DNA from: Campylorhamphus procurvoides
Taxonomy: Eukaryota; Chordata; Aves; Passeriformes; Dendrocolaptidae
NCBI GenBank assembly: GCA_013396655.1
Contig: WBMV01000018.1
Span: 1 to 64,000 of the forward strand
DNA: 64,000 bases
Direction of reading: 5' to 3'
In this document: positions 13,850 to 22,957 of the stretch, in pieces
How the letters are laid out: every line of letters begins with the position of its first letter
How positions within the stretch are numbered: the first letter of the stretch is position 1
Notes under the pieces: model-generated
What the model saw: only the letters and a program-made list of their open reading frames with translations
The model's database searches: none
Told to the model about the DNA's origin: nothing
Translations under genes and position numbers: made by a program

Positions 13850-13959
13850 TGTTGTAGTTCAACTCAGCAGGCAGCTAAACACCACTGTGTCATTTGCTCA
13901 CTCTCCCCCACAGTGGGATGGCGGTGTTAATTGGATAAAAATAGTAAACCTTGTACATT
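13850..13959 (-). mobile_element. ERVL-type solo LTR, 3' (U5) part
   Basis: This 110-bp piece matches the 3' end of the LTRs at 19363-19950 and 47690-48269: 'gttgtagttcaactcagcag', a CTAA-CACCAC motif, a GCTCACTCTCCCCCACAGTG stretch and 'agtaaaccttgt'. It is the left part of an LTR split by the insert at 13960-14436; the right part is 14437-14686. The 5 bp on the outer sides are accaa (13845-13849) and accag (14687-14691), an almost perfect 5-bp target-site duplication, as expected for ERVL. Confidence 0.78.
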
Positions 13960-14436
13960 TGATGCCTAAGGATTTTAATGTGTATTTTATAGATTTTCAT
14001 GGAGTTGTATAGGTTGAATAAGTTTTCCCAAATTTCTCACATTTGGGGTGGGATTTAGAAGTAATTGAGCACTTTTTCACGCATTCCTGAACTTCGGTTA
14101 GGCACACACTACCAAGGACACGCTGTTTTGAAGTACTCTAACTGAGATAATAAGACAGCTTGTAGTCAAAACAGGGGAATCAGAGCAGAGGCCTTGGAGG
14201 GTCTCCAAGGGGCAGTTCTGAGGAGTTCTGAGGGTGGGCACCAGGGGAAAATTGTATCATGTAATGGCTACCGATATCAAGTGTGTTAATTACTCAAAAT
14301 TATAAAAAATATAACATGTTGCTGACGTGTGAGTGCATACTTTTAGTGTGAACCTTAGAAACTTCTAATTAAAGAACCTATTTTATCTGTCTCCACTAAT
14401 GTTCTTTGAGAGTCTTGTGGGAATTTTTAGGCATCA
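13960..14436 (+). mobile_element. 477-bp solo LTR, TGATGC family, inside another LTR
   Basis: A discrete insert bounded by perfect 10-bp inverted termini, TGATGCCTAA at 13960 and TTAGGCATCA ending at 14436 (TG...CA). The flanks catt (13956-13959) and gatt (14437-14440) fit a 4-bp target duplication with one mutation. Internally it aligns with the reverse complement of 17576-18052 in several blocks: the start, 'tagtcaaaaca', 'tctccaa', and a TATA-like ttataaaaaat at 14304-14314 followed by a GCTGA motif. An ATTAAAG at about 14370 may be the poly(A) signal. No coding sequence. Confidence 0.7.
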
Positions 14437-14686
14437 GATTGATACAATGACAGTTCTATAGGACAAAAAAGGAAGGAAAAATAATTATCTTGATAAAAGA
14501 ATACATAAACAAGTGATGCACAATGCATTTCATCACAATCTGTTGACCACTGACCATCCAGTCCCCAAGCAGTGGGCCAACAGTTTTATTGTTCATCATG
14601 ACATCATGGAGCACAGAATATTCCTTTGGCCGGTTTGGGTCAGCTGTTCTGTGCACCCACACTCTATCCCAGCCAAAACCAGGACA
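14437..14686 (-). mobile_element. ERVL-type solo LTR, 5' (U3-R) part
   Basis: Right-hand part of the split LTR. Read on the minus strand it begins TGTCCTGGTTTTGGCTGGGA and passes 'ctgacccaaaccggccaaag', the same order as in the other two copies. The TATA box seen in the 19.4-kb copy has decayed here to 'caataaaac', and the poly(A) signal ATTAAACTGTC has become TATAGAACTGTC. No gag, pol or env remnant is attached, so it is a solo LTR. Confidence 0.82.
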
Positions 14687-15165
14687 ACCAGCTTCCTCAG
14701 TGCTTGTGGGTTAATCCCACTAGACCTTGTAGACTTACGCGTGTTCAGTTTGTTTAAATATTCCCCAAGCTCGTGTTCCTCCAACAAGGATAAGTCCTCT
14801 TTCCTCCAGAATTTTCTTTAGGAAAAGACTGACATGAAGAATGCATTGAGTACTTTGTTCTTTTCCATGACTTTTGGTACTAGGTCTTTTGTCTTGTACT
14901 GCAGTGGCCTCGTTTTCCCTAGTCTTCACAGATAGTATACTTGTAGAATCCTTTCTTGTTGGCTTTCACATCTCTTGTTAGATTCAACTCCATGGCCTTT
15001 GGTTTTCCTAAACTCATCCCTTTATGTTCAAAGTATTTATATTCATCCTGGGTCATCTGTGCCTGCTTCTTCCTTTTGAATGTTTTCTTCATAGATCTCA
15101 ATTTAATCAGAATCTCCCTGTTCATCCTTTCCATCCTTCTACTGTCTTTCCTTATTAATTGCTAA
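14687..15165 (-). mobile_element. CR1 LINE ORF2, linker before the reverse transcriptase
   Basis: Minus-strand CR1 ORF2 upstream of the LTR insertion. The open frame 14919-15134 includes NREILIKLRS and MELNLTRDVKANKKGFYKY, typical of the segment between endonuclease and reverse transcriptase. The frame at 14596-14787 begins with LGEYLNKLNTRKSTRSSGIN, the CR1 stretch just before the reverse-transcriptase core, and then runs straight into LTR sequence. Frameshifts separate the pieces. It is continuous in element order with 13335-13849. Confidence 0.85.
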
Positions 15166-15558
15166 GTAGTTGCACTCCGGATTATAATTATCAATGAAAA
15201 GTTCATATTAACTTTATGTGAGAACAGCTAGCAAGGTTTCAAAGGCTTTTTATCAAAATACTATAACTGAAAATAATTTTTAATGTTTAATAACATCCTC
15301 CTAAGAGTATTTTTTTTATATTCTTTATACTATTACAATACAGCTTTCATCCGGGGAGGGTGTATGTTACACTGTTAAACCTAAACAACAGTAAATATAG
15401 ATAATGGCCTGAACATTGCCTAAAATTCTTCAAAATTATTGTTCTATCTTGTAAGAAAAGAAACTGAACTTATGATTTAAACCAATAGAATAGTTATATA
15501 CTTCTAAAAGCTGTAGTCACCTAAATTTGTCTCATTGTTGCAGTAAATTCAGTTGCAC
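15166..15558. other. Unique AT-rich sequence, nothing identified
   Basis: No gene or repeat recognised in these ~390 bp. Confidence 0.5.
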
Positions 15559-15688
15559 ACATAGAATCACAGCGTATTCTGAGTTGGAAGGGACTCAGAA
15601 GGATCACTGAGTTCAGCTCCTGATCCCAAACAGGACAATCTCAAGAACCACACCACATGCCTGAGAACATTGTGCAAACACCTCTTGC
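15559..15688 (-). mobile_element. CR1 LINE, 3' end
   Basis: Starts on the plus strand with 'catagaatcacagcgtattc', followed by 'gagttggaagggactcagaa' and 'atgcctgagaacattgtgc', the complement of a CR1 3' UTR and last codons. It is abruptly truncated after about 130 bp. Confidence 0.85.
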
Positions 15689-16696
15689 AAAAGGTGCATG
15701 ACACATGCTAAGGAGACAACTCATGAAGAGTATTCAAACATAAGAGAGGTTAGCATAACAGCACTGGGAGATTTGTGTCTTCTTGGTCTGGCAGTCAGAA
15801 GCCAAATGATGTACCTCAGACCACAATCTCAAAAGCAAACATCTATATATGATCAAATGACTCATCATGCCTGTAAGGGAGATAATTTTCTTATCTCCCA
15901 TTACAGACAGTGGTGGTATAGTTAATGCAGTCATGATTTGGAAGGTGTATTCGTCCTAACAAGGAACGTATTAGATGACTGTTTGTTTGGTATGGTCTTG
16001 CATTCACAAAATTATTTTGTGGTGTTGGCCATCTGTGGAAATAAGAGGAAAAGAATTAAGTGCCTTGATCCTTGACCTAAGAATTAAGTGTCTTGATCCT
16101 TCTATTAGTAAAATTAAGTGCTACTGTTACTCCCACATCTCATGAAAATATTTCCCTTAATTAAAATGAGAAGTGCTTTGAACAAAAACATTGATAGAAC
16201 TAGCTGACAGTATTTTTTTTCCTTTAAAATGAAAATGTACTGCTATGCCTGGCCACTTAGTAGCTGGTCATTTTATTAATTGTTTGGAGGTGGTTTTAAA
16301 TGCTTATATTTATGTAAAAAAACACAAAAAAAAATTCAGTCTGTGACCCACTGGACATTCATTAAGAGTAAGTGGCACACTTAGCAATGAAATTAAGGCT
16401 TCAGACGTTCGTTTCCCTTTGCTGAACTTAAACTACAACAATACCCTTAGGAAAATGTGTAGTAGTTGTTGTGTTTCACCTTTGCCTTCTTCTAAGCAGA
16501 ATCAGTAATGTATCATGAATTATTTGTACTGGTATTATAATTATTTAAATAATGACTTCCAGAGGAAATTTAAACCAGCTCTTAGAACAAGAAAATAGTT
16601 TTGCTGATGTGTTCAGCCTTAAGCATGTGTTACTTTTATCCCTTCAGAAAAAATAAAAGATGAAGGGCATAGATGAGAACTTTTTTCACTAATGCT
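15689..16696. other. Unique sequence with a 28-bp tandem pair
   Basis: No gene recognised. A 28-bp unit (AAGAATTAAGTG...) is present twice at 16051-16078 and 16079-16106 with three differences. The 75-codon frame at 15698-15925 has no recognisable similarity. Confidence 0.5.
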
Positions 16697-16762
16697 GTTC
16701 AAAGGTTGGACTCAATGATGTCGGAGGTCTTTTCCAATCCAGTCAGTTCTATGATTCTGTGT
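16697..16762 (+). mobile_element. CR1 LINE, very short 3' end
   Basis: Only the last ~65 bp of a CR1: 'aaaggttggactcaatgatg', 'ggaggtcttttccaatcc', then 'gttctatgattctgtg'. Confidence 0.85.
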
Positions 16763-16844
16763 TAGAAGATTTGTAGATGATGGCCTTCTCACAGAAAAAG
16801 AGTAGCAAAAGTATTCTCCTTTCACCCATAATTAGTATGTTGCC

Positions 16845-17575
16845 TTAAGAAGGGGGTAAAAAACTTTCCAAGTCAACTTTATGTGGGTAAAGTAGAGAAG
16901 AGTTCTTTTACTTATAGGGTTTTGGGGTACAGAATATAAAGGAGTATAAAAGAGTATAAAGGAGTACAACACATGCTGACAAGTAACAGACGGAAAAGAC
17001 CGGTGCTATGTTGAACTCACAGCCTCAGGAATACTATGAGAGCTCTTTTCCAAGCACCACCGCTTCAAACATGCAGAGTAAACTAATCTCAAAGGCGCCC
17101 CTTTCATGTCATTCCCGACCGTATCCAGCCAACCCCCTGAGCCACTCAGCTATGTCTTACTGAAGCAAACAAGGGGCAATAACCTGTCCCTCCCAGGTGA
17201 AAAACTCTTTCACCCACAAGCTGGGAACATGACTCTTGCAACATCTGGGCACAAGTCAGCTCATCTCCCAAACGACTGTAAACAAGGAAGAACTCCCTTT
17301 TGCAGCTGCTTCCCTGCAGCTCAACTATTCCAGCAACTCATGCTGGTACCCAGTTCCCATTACCGGTCTCGTCTTCCTTCAAGCAGGACTTGAGGTTCCT
17401 GAGGTCCGTTCCAGGAGAACAAGGGAGGGGAAACATCTTCTCCCCCCACCTCAGGAGAGCAAGAGAGGGAAAACCCTCTTTTGCAAGCAGAGCTCTTCTG
17501 AGCTCTTCCCCCCCACCTTTCGGGGTGGGAACAGAGGGCACCACACCAGGCTGGGCAGCAGAGAGTATGTGTGTG
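16845..17575 (-). mobile_element. GC-richer block, probable rest of an LTR/ERV leader
   Basis: A block visibly richer in G+C than its surroundings, continuous with the LTR portion to its right. It contains CpG-bearing and C-run motifs (17497-17518), a three-fold 'agtataaa' motif (16940-16958) and ends in a (TG)n tract. On the minus strand it would follow the LTR's TATA-like box, so it may be R, U5 and perhaps leader of the same element, but no primer-binding site or gag frame can be demonstrated. The overlapping frames of 60-140 codons here have no recognisable domain. The left boundary is uncertain. Confidence 0.4.
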
Positions 17576-17585
17576 TGTGTGTGTA
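17568..17585. repeat. (TG)n microsatellite
   Basis: About nine uninterrupted TG dinucleotides, inside the LTR-derived block. Confidence 0.95.
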
Positions 17586-18052
17586 TGAGAGAGAAATGTC
17601 AGTAGAGTGTAGGAGCTGGAAAAAAGCAGAAAGCCCCTTCTACATATCAGCATACCATTTTTTATAACACTACTCAATTATCATATCCAAAGGCTGTATC
17701 CAGTCTAAGAAATGTCCATACCCAGAACTTCCCTTGGTTCTGCCCCATGGCATGCCTCTCCTAGAATTGAGTTGGAAGTCTTAAGACCTATTACTTCATC
17801 CTTTATCATCATCTTCATGCCGCTTTCCCATATTGGAGCTTCTCCAAAGATGTTGGGCTTTGCTTTCTTGTTTTGACTAACACAGTATCTAATTGCCTTA
17901 GCTCTGGTACATGTTTCCCAGGCATGGTGTTCCAACTATTATCTGGCCTTTTAGACAGCTAGCACAGGATTAGAGGTTGCTAGCTACTATGTGTGTGAGA
18001 AACTACCTAGAAGTATAAAAATCTACAAATTCATGAAAACCCTAAAGCATCA
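17576..18052 (-). mobile_element. LTR U3 portion, TGATGC family
   Basis: Minus-strand LTR starting TGATGCTTTAGGG at 18052. It is homologous to 1-163 (last 165 bp) and, in dispersed blocks, to the 477-bp LTR at 13960-14436. A TTATAAAAAAT motif (complement near 17657-17667) sits at the same relative place as in that LTR and may be the old TATA box. The frame at 17705-17935 belongs to the element and shows no known domain. Confidence 0.62.
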
Positions 18053-19362
18053 CTAACACAACCCCCTTTGCCCCTTACTGATTCTATAAATCAAACTTGA
18101 GGGAAATATGTTGCTAATTCAGTTTAATAGTATCTCTATTTTTTAATTTCTCTGCTTGACATAACAGAAGTATTAATAGATAAAAATCTAAACTTATTTA
18201 TTGTTTTTAAGGCCAGGTATAATGAATTCCATCATCTTGTTTAACATCCTGAATATCACAAATTTAGAATTGCATCCACTGTATTCTGTCATGAGCTCAT
18301 TAATGTACAGGAATAATTGATGAGAAAAAGAAGTTGAGCTGTATTAAGGAATAAACTATAAACAAGTTTTTAATTTCTATCCAAGTTAAACAAAATATAA
18401 ACAAAACTTTTAAAAGAACATGGGTTTTCAATGTGTCAAATTGTCTTAGATATCAAAAAGGTCATCCTATTTAAGTAATGTGTATTCTTTGAGTTTTAGA
18501 ATAATAAATAAATAAATCTACTGAATAGTTGGTTTGATGATTGCCAAGATACTTGTTATATGTTAAGTACTGTCAATCTTTATGGAGTCATGTAGGAAGA
18601 TTCTAAAGGTCCTTAAATGCTCTAGGCTCCTTAAAACAGTTCAGTGATAAGTTCTATTTTTCCTGATATATTAGAGTGTTAAGACTTTCAAATGTATTTG
18701 AAGTTGCTGATACTTCTGTGTATACTTTGGGCAGAAAGCCTATACTGTTTTCAGAAGAACAACAGTCTTTGTATGAAAGTCAATGGCCTGAGGCATAAGT
18801 ATGGAAATTAAAATTTTTCATTAACAATGAAAAAGGTGACTAATTGTCCTTGATTTTAAATGCAGAGAATAGGTCAACAGATGAGCAAGATGCTACAGCA
18901 GAAAACAAATACCTTACAGAACTAGCTGCAGTTTATAGTCTCTGAAAAATACAAACAAACCGAGTTTCTACAAAATGACATTAAAATGACATTAAAAGCT
19001 AGTCAGCAGTGTTTCTGAGAGGTGACTGGCTTATTTTTTTCCAAGTTAACTTTTAACATCTCCAATATTTTTTTAGCCTGTGATTACATTGCTCTATGAA
19101 ACCCATTTACACAGATTTTCACACAGGGCTGACAAAAGTTGGAAATAGATATTACTGACTCATGTAACATTAGAAAAAAGACAGCATTTACCAAATGTGT
19201 TGCCATCGTGATTCCCAGGTTCATCACTTAAGTTTCTGAAATCTACAGACAAATTCAAATGGCTACACCAGGGGAAAAGCTGATGTTGAAATCATTAAGC
19301 ATGTATAAGTGACAGCCATGGAATATTTCCACTATTCAAATGGCCTCAACTTTATTTGTTTT
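18053..19362. other. Unique AT-rich sequence, nothing identified
   Basis: No gene or repeat recognised; ordinary AT-rich sequence. Confidence 0.55.
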
Positions 19363-19630
19363 TGTGCTGGTTTTAAGTGGAGTAGAGTTAATTTTCTTCA
19401 CAGTGGCTGGTATGGGACTGTGTTTTGGATTTGTGCTGAACACAGTGATGATAATATAGACATGTTTTTGTTATTGCTAAGCAGGGCTTCCACACACCTA
19501 AAGCCTTTTCTGACTTTTGTACTGTCGCATGGGCAAGGAAGTTGGGGGAGAGTGGAAGGAGACACAGCTGGGACCAGTGACCCAAGCTGACCAAAGGGAT
19601 ATTCCATACCATATGGTGTCATGCTCAGTA

Positions 19631-19636
19631 TATAAA
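19631..19636 (+). promoter_or_regulatory. LTR TATA box
   Basis: TATAAA within 'cagtatataaacctgg' of the 19.4-kb solo LTR, at the position where U3 promoters of this family lie. It is intact here, decayed in the 14-kb copy and altered to TACGTAAA in the 47.7-kb copy. Whether it still drives transcription cannot be seen. Confidence 0.6.
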
Positions 19637-19817
19637 CCTGGGGGGAAGAAGAAGGAAGAGAGGGATGTTTGGAGTGATGATGTTTGTCTTCCCAAGACAC
19701 CGTTGTGTATGCTGGGGCCCTGGTCTCCTGAAGATGACTGAACAACTTTCTGCCCATAGGAAGCACTGAATTAATTCCTTGTTTTGTTTTGTTTGTGTGT
19801 GTGAATTTTTTTTCCCT

Positions 19818-19823
19818 ATTAAA
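19818..19823 (+). promoter_or_regulatory. LTR poly(A) signal
   Basis: ATTAAA about 185 bp downstream of the TATA box and 130 bp before the LTR end, a usual R-region position. Confidence 0.5.
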
Positions 19824-20008
19824 CTGTCCTTATCCCAACCCAGGGGTTTTCCAGCTTTTATATTTCAAATTCTCTCTCCAGTCTTGCTGGTGGAGTAGTG
19901 AGTGAGCAGCTTCATGGGGCTTGGTTGCTGGCTGGGGTTAAACCAGAACAGTTATTTATTTGAGTTTATTTGTTGTGAAGTCCATTTTCCAGTCTCAACA
20001 ATATTAGA

Positions 20009-21262
20009 TAATAGAATCATAGAATGGTTTGGTTTAGACATGACCTTAAAGACCATGTAGTTATACTACGCCTGCCATGAACATCATCCACTAGACCAGG
20101 TTGCTCAAAGCCTGGGAAAGGCTCAAAGTGGAAGCCTGGGAAATCTGTTTAAGTGTCCCTCTACCCTTACAGTAAAGATTTCTGTCTAATATCTAGTAGA
20201 AATCGATCCTCTTTCAGTTTAAAGTCTTTACCATTTGTCCTACATGTCCTTGGGAAAAAGTTCCCTCCATTTTTCATGGGACATTTTTAAGTACTGGAAG
20301 GATGTTTTGGAAGCCTTGTCTAGGCTGAACAACCCTAATTCACTGAGGCTTTTCGTCCTAGAAGAGGTGCTTAAGCACTTTGACCATTGTTGTTATGCTG
20401 GAGACCCCAGAGCTGAAACCAGTACTCTACTTGGGGTCTCGTGATAGCAGAGAAGGAGGGTTGGTCATGCTTCTTTTGATACAACCCGAGATCAAGTTGG
20501 CCTTCTGGGTAGCAAGTGCAAATTACTGGATCATGTTAAACTTCTTGTCAACCAACACCTCTGAGTATTTCTCTTCCTAGTTGCTCTCAATTCATTCTCT
20601 GTCCAGCCTTGCATTTGGCTTTGGATCACCCTGAACCATATGCAGGACCCTGCACTTGTCTTTGTTGAACTTCATGATTTTCACAAGAGCCTACCTCTTA
20701 AGCTGTCAAGTCCATCTGGATGGCAGCTCTTCCCTCAAATGTGCCAACTGTGCCACATGGATTGGTGAGGTCCAAAAACTTGTTGAGGTGCATTCAATCT
20801 GCTGTCCATGCCACTAGGAGAGGTGTCAAACAGCACCAGTCCCAATAAAAACCCATGAGGAAGAGTCCTTGACCACATCAAGGCCTTGACCAGAATTTCT
20901 CTGAGTGTCATTCATTTCCTTATCCAGCAAGTAGTTCACCTGACAAATTTATGTCTTACCAGGTTAGAGACAAGGATGTCATGCAACACAGTGACAAGTA
21001 CTTTGCACAAGTCCAGAGGGATTATTCAAATTTTTCTTTCCTTATCCACCAACTCTGTAACTCCATCATGCAAGGCCACCAAATTTGTAAGGCATAATTT
21101 GCTCTGACTGAAGCTGTTTGCTGCCACCAATCAACTCCTTGTTTTTCCTGGCCCTTAGCATAGTTTCCAAGAGGATCTGTTTTATGATATTTCTGGGCAC
21201 AGAGGTGAGAATGAGTGAGTACTGTTTCCTTTAATTTTTTTCTCTTTCTTGGACAGAGTTGA
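20009..21262 (-). mobile_element. CR1 LINE, ~1.25 kb, ORF2 plus 3' UTR
   Basis: The longest CR1 piece in one block. On the plus strand it opens with the complemented tail 'atagaatcatagaatggttt'. It then runs back through the C-terminal region ('caggttgctcaaagcctggg', 'aggctgaacaaccctaattc', 'catgcaggaccctgcacttg'-like text near 20640) into the reverse transcriptase ('gaggatctgttttatgatat', 'tctgggcacagaggtgag'). Many frameshifts and stops. The 5' breakpoint is near 21262, where the segment shared with 30151-30521 begins. Confidence 0.9.
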
Positions 21263-21633
21263 AACACCTTTTTGTGATTATTTTAAAAGAGAAAATGGAA
21301 TGACCACAAAAGTAATCCAGTAAAAAAAAAGAAAACCAAATAAAAGATGCAGGACTTGGTGAAGAGAATCAGTCTTTAAGGCCTTTCTTGTTCATATGCA
21401 CCTACAGAATCAGTTTTCCACTTATACTGGTTGGTTTTCCTTTATTAGGGAAATAGATAATTTTATTATCTATCCCTGTTTGCCTTTCCTTCCTTTTAAT
21501 CTTTAGAGTAGTACATATCTGAAGTCTCATTTATTTAAGTATTCTATACTTCAAAAAGCTCACTTTATCTAGGCTGTTTAGCAGACTTTTGGCTGTTACT
21601 TGTACATTTGGAAGATCAAATTTCTCAGCCTTC
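21263..21633. repeat. Non-CR1 segment duplicated at 30151-30521
   Basis: About 370 bp, AT-rich, matching 30151-30521 in the same orientation at roughly 80-85% identity by eye, including an identical run of over 25 bp around 'ttatttaagtattctatact' (21531 and 30421). In both places it lies directly beyond the 5' breakpoint of a minus-strand CR1. It has no coding potential. Either an old segmental duplication or a copy of an unnamed repeat. Confidence 0.7.
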
Positions 21634-21904
21634 TCATTTTGCAGCTCTCTAAACTCACAATTTTAGTAGGCAGCCTTTGCATTTTGCAACAAACAAGCTC
21701 ATAGTACTTGCCTGTTTTCATATAACCCATCACCACTAATTCATTGCTATTTCAAGCTGTGTTTCAAGAGTCTGAAACTTCTAAAGCTTTCCTATTCTTT
21801 TTCCTTGAATATATTCTTTTTCCTTTCCTTAGCTTCATATGCACATATTACTTTTAGAAATCTGGGATCTCACAAAAAGCAAAAACTAGGTTCAACATAG
21901 GTCC

Positions 21905-22610
21905 TTTTCAGCTGGGAAGCCACTCTTCCCTCAGCCTGTAGCACAGCAGAGGGTTGTGACTCCAGTGTAGGACCAAGCCCTTGACCTTGTTGAACTTCAT
22001 ACAACTGGCCTCAACCCACCTATCCAGCCTGTCCAGATCCCTCTGCAGAGCCTTCCAACCTTCCAACAGATCAACATCCTTACCCAAGGATGTTGTGTTG
22101 CGTGGGAACTGACTAAAGGTGCACTCTTTCACCTTGTCCAGATCATTGATAAAAATATTAAACAAAAAAATACTAAAAATATCCCCAACTCTGAGCCCTG
22201 GGAAACCTGCCAGTGGCTGGCAATTTATTGGATATAACTCTATTGGCCATCATTCTCTGGGCCCAGACATTCAGGAAGCATTTCACCCTGTAAACAGTGC
22301 ACCCATCCAAGTCATGAGCAGCCAGTTTCTCCAGGAGAACACTGCAGGACAAAGGCTTTGCTAATGCCCAGGTAAACAACATCCCTTTCTCTCATCCAGC
22401 AAGTATGTCACTGTTATAGAAGGAGATGAAGTAAGTCAAGCAGGACCTGCCTTTCATAAACCCATGCTGACTGTGTGTGCCTGATCCCCTGGTTGTTCTG
22501 TGCATGTTGTATTATGACAGTCAATAGGATCTGCTCCATAATCTTCCCCTGCACTGATGTCAGACTGACAGGCTTTTGCCTTCCTGATTATTACAGGGTT
22601 CTTCTTTATT
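21905..22610 (-). mobile_element. CR1 LINE ORF2, reverse-transcriptase region
   Basis: Minus-strand CR1 ORF2 without 3' UTR. The frame at 21908-22165 contains FNIFINDLD and LLEGWKALQRDLDRLDRW; the frame at 22173-22382 contains SVLLEKLAAHDLDGCTV. Both are classic CR1 reverse-transcriptase text, in the correct order on the minus strand, but a catalytic FADD-type box is not intact between them. Next to it are complements of 'tcataaacccatgctgactg' and 'ctgctccataatcttcccct'. The element is dead. Confidence 0.92.
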
Positions 22611-22852
22611 ATTTTAATTATAAACCACCTTTTCAGAAATTAGCATGCTTTTTCTTAGAATGACACTGTGGTTATTAAAGCACCGTATGCATAAGTTTCC
22701 TGTACATTATGTGATTATTTTGCAACATACATAGTTCTTGAAGCATATTATAATACGCATCTGTATATTCTTGTTTCAGTCATGTACTTGTATATCCCAG
22801 AGACCTCCAAATAAAGAAGTAACAAACTCAAATAAATGGTCTTTGAGACTGC

Positions 22853-22957
22853 CTATTTATCTATCTATCTATCCATCTCTCCGTCCATCCATCTATCTAT
22901 CTATCTACTCACACAAATATATATCTACATTTATATATGTATATACCTATATTTATA
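22853..22957. repeat. (CTAT)n / (CATC)n microsatellite with TA-rich end
   Basis: CTAT units interrupted by CATC/CGTC units (22857-22911), then a TA-rich tract to about 22957. It causes the leucine/serine/tyrosine-rich artificial frame here. Confidence 0.95.

Larger units (their letters stand above)
19363..19950 (+). mobile_element. ERVL-type solo LTR, best-preserved copy
   Basis: A 588-bp solo LTR bounded by TGTGCTGGTTTTA and ...TTAAACCAGAACA. Flanks gtttt (19358-19362) and gttat (19951-19955) are a likely 5-bp target duplication with one change. It holds a TATA box (TATAAA, 19631-19636) after 'ccaaagggatattccatacc', and an ATTAAA poly(A) signal at 19818-19823 followed by 'ctgtccttatcccaaccca'. 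The same order of blocks occurs in the LTRs at 13850-14686 and 47690-48269. No viral coding sequence adjoins it. Frames inside it on both strands are incidental. Confidence 0.88.

Noticed and set aside
16936..16963. Triple 'agtataaa' motif as a host gene promoter
   Set aside because: A small imperfect tandem repeat at the edge of an LTR-derived block; no transcript or downstream gene supports a promoter.
17106..17677. Cluster of overlapping frames of 95-143 codons on both strands
   Set aside because: They lie in the GC-richer LTR-derived block, where stop codons are rarer, overlap on both strands and show no domain.
19309..19766. Frames of up to 122 codons on both strands
   Set aside because: All fall inside the solo LTR, whose sequence is shared with two other non-coding copies.
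22853..22915. Short spaced repeats suggestive of a CRISPR array
   Set aside because: It is a simple CTAT/CATC microsatellite; there are no spacers, and the context is a vertebrate genome.
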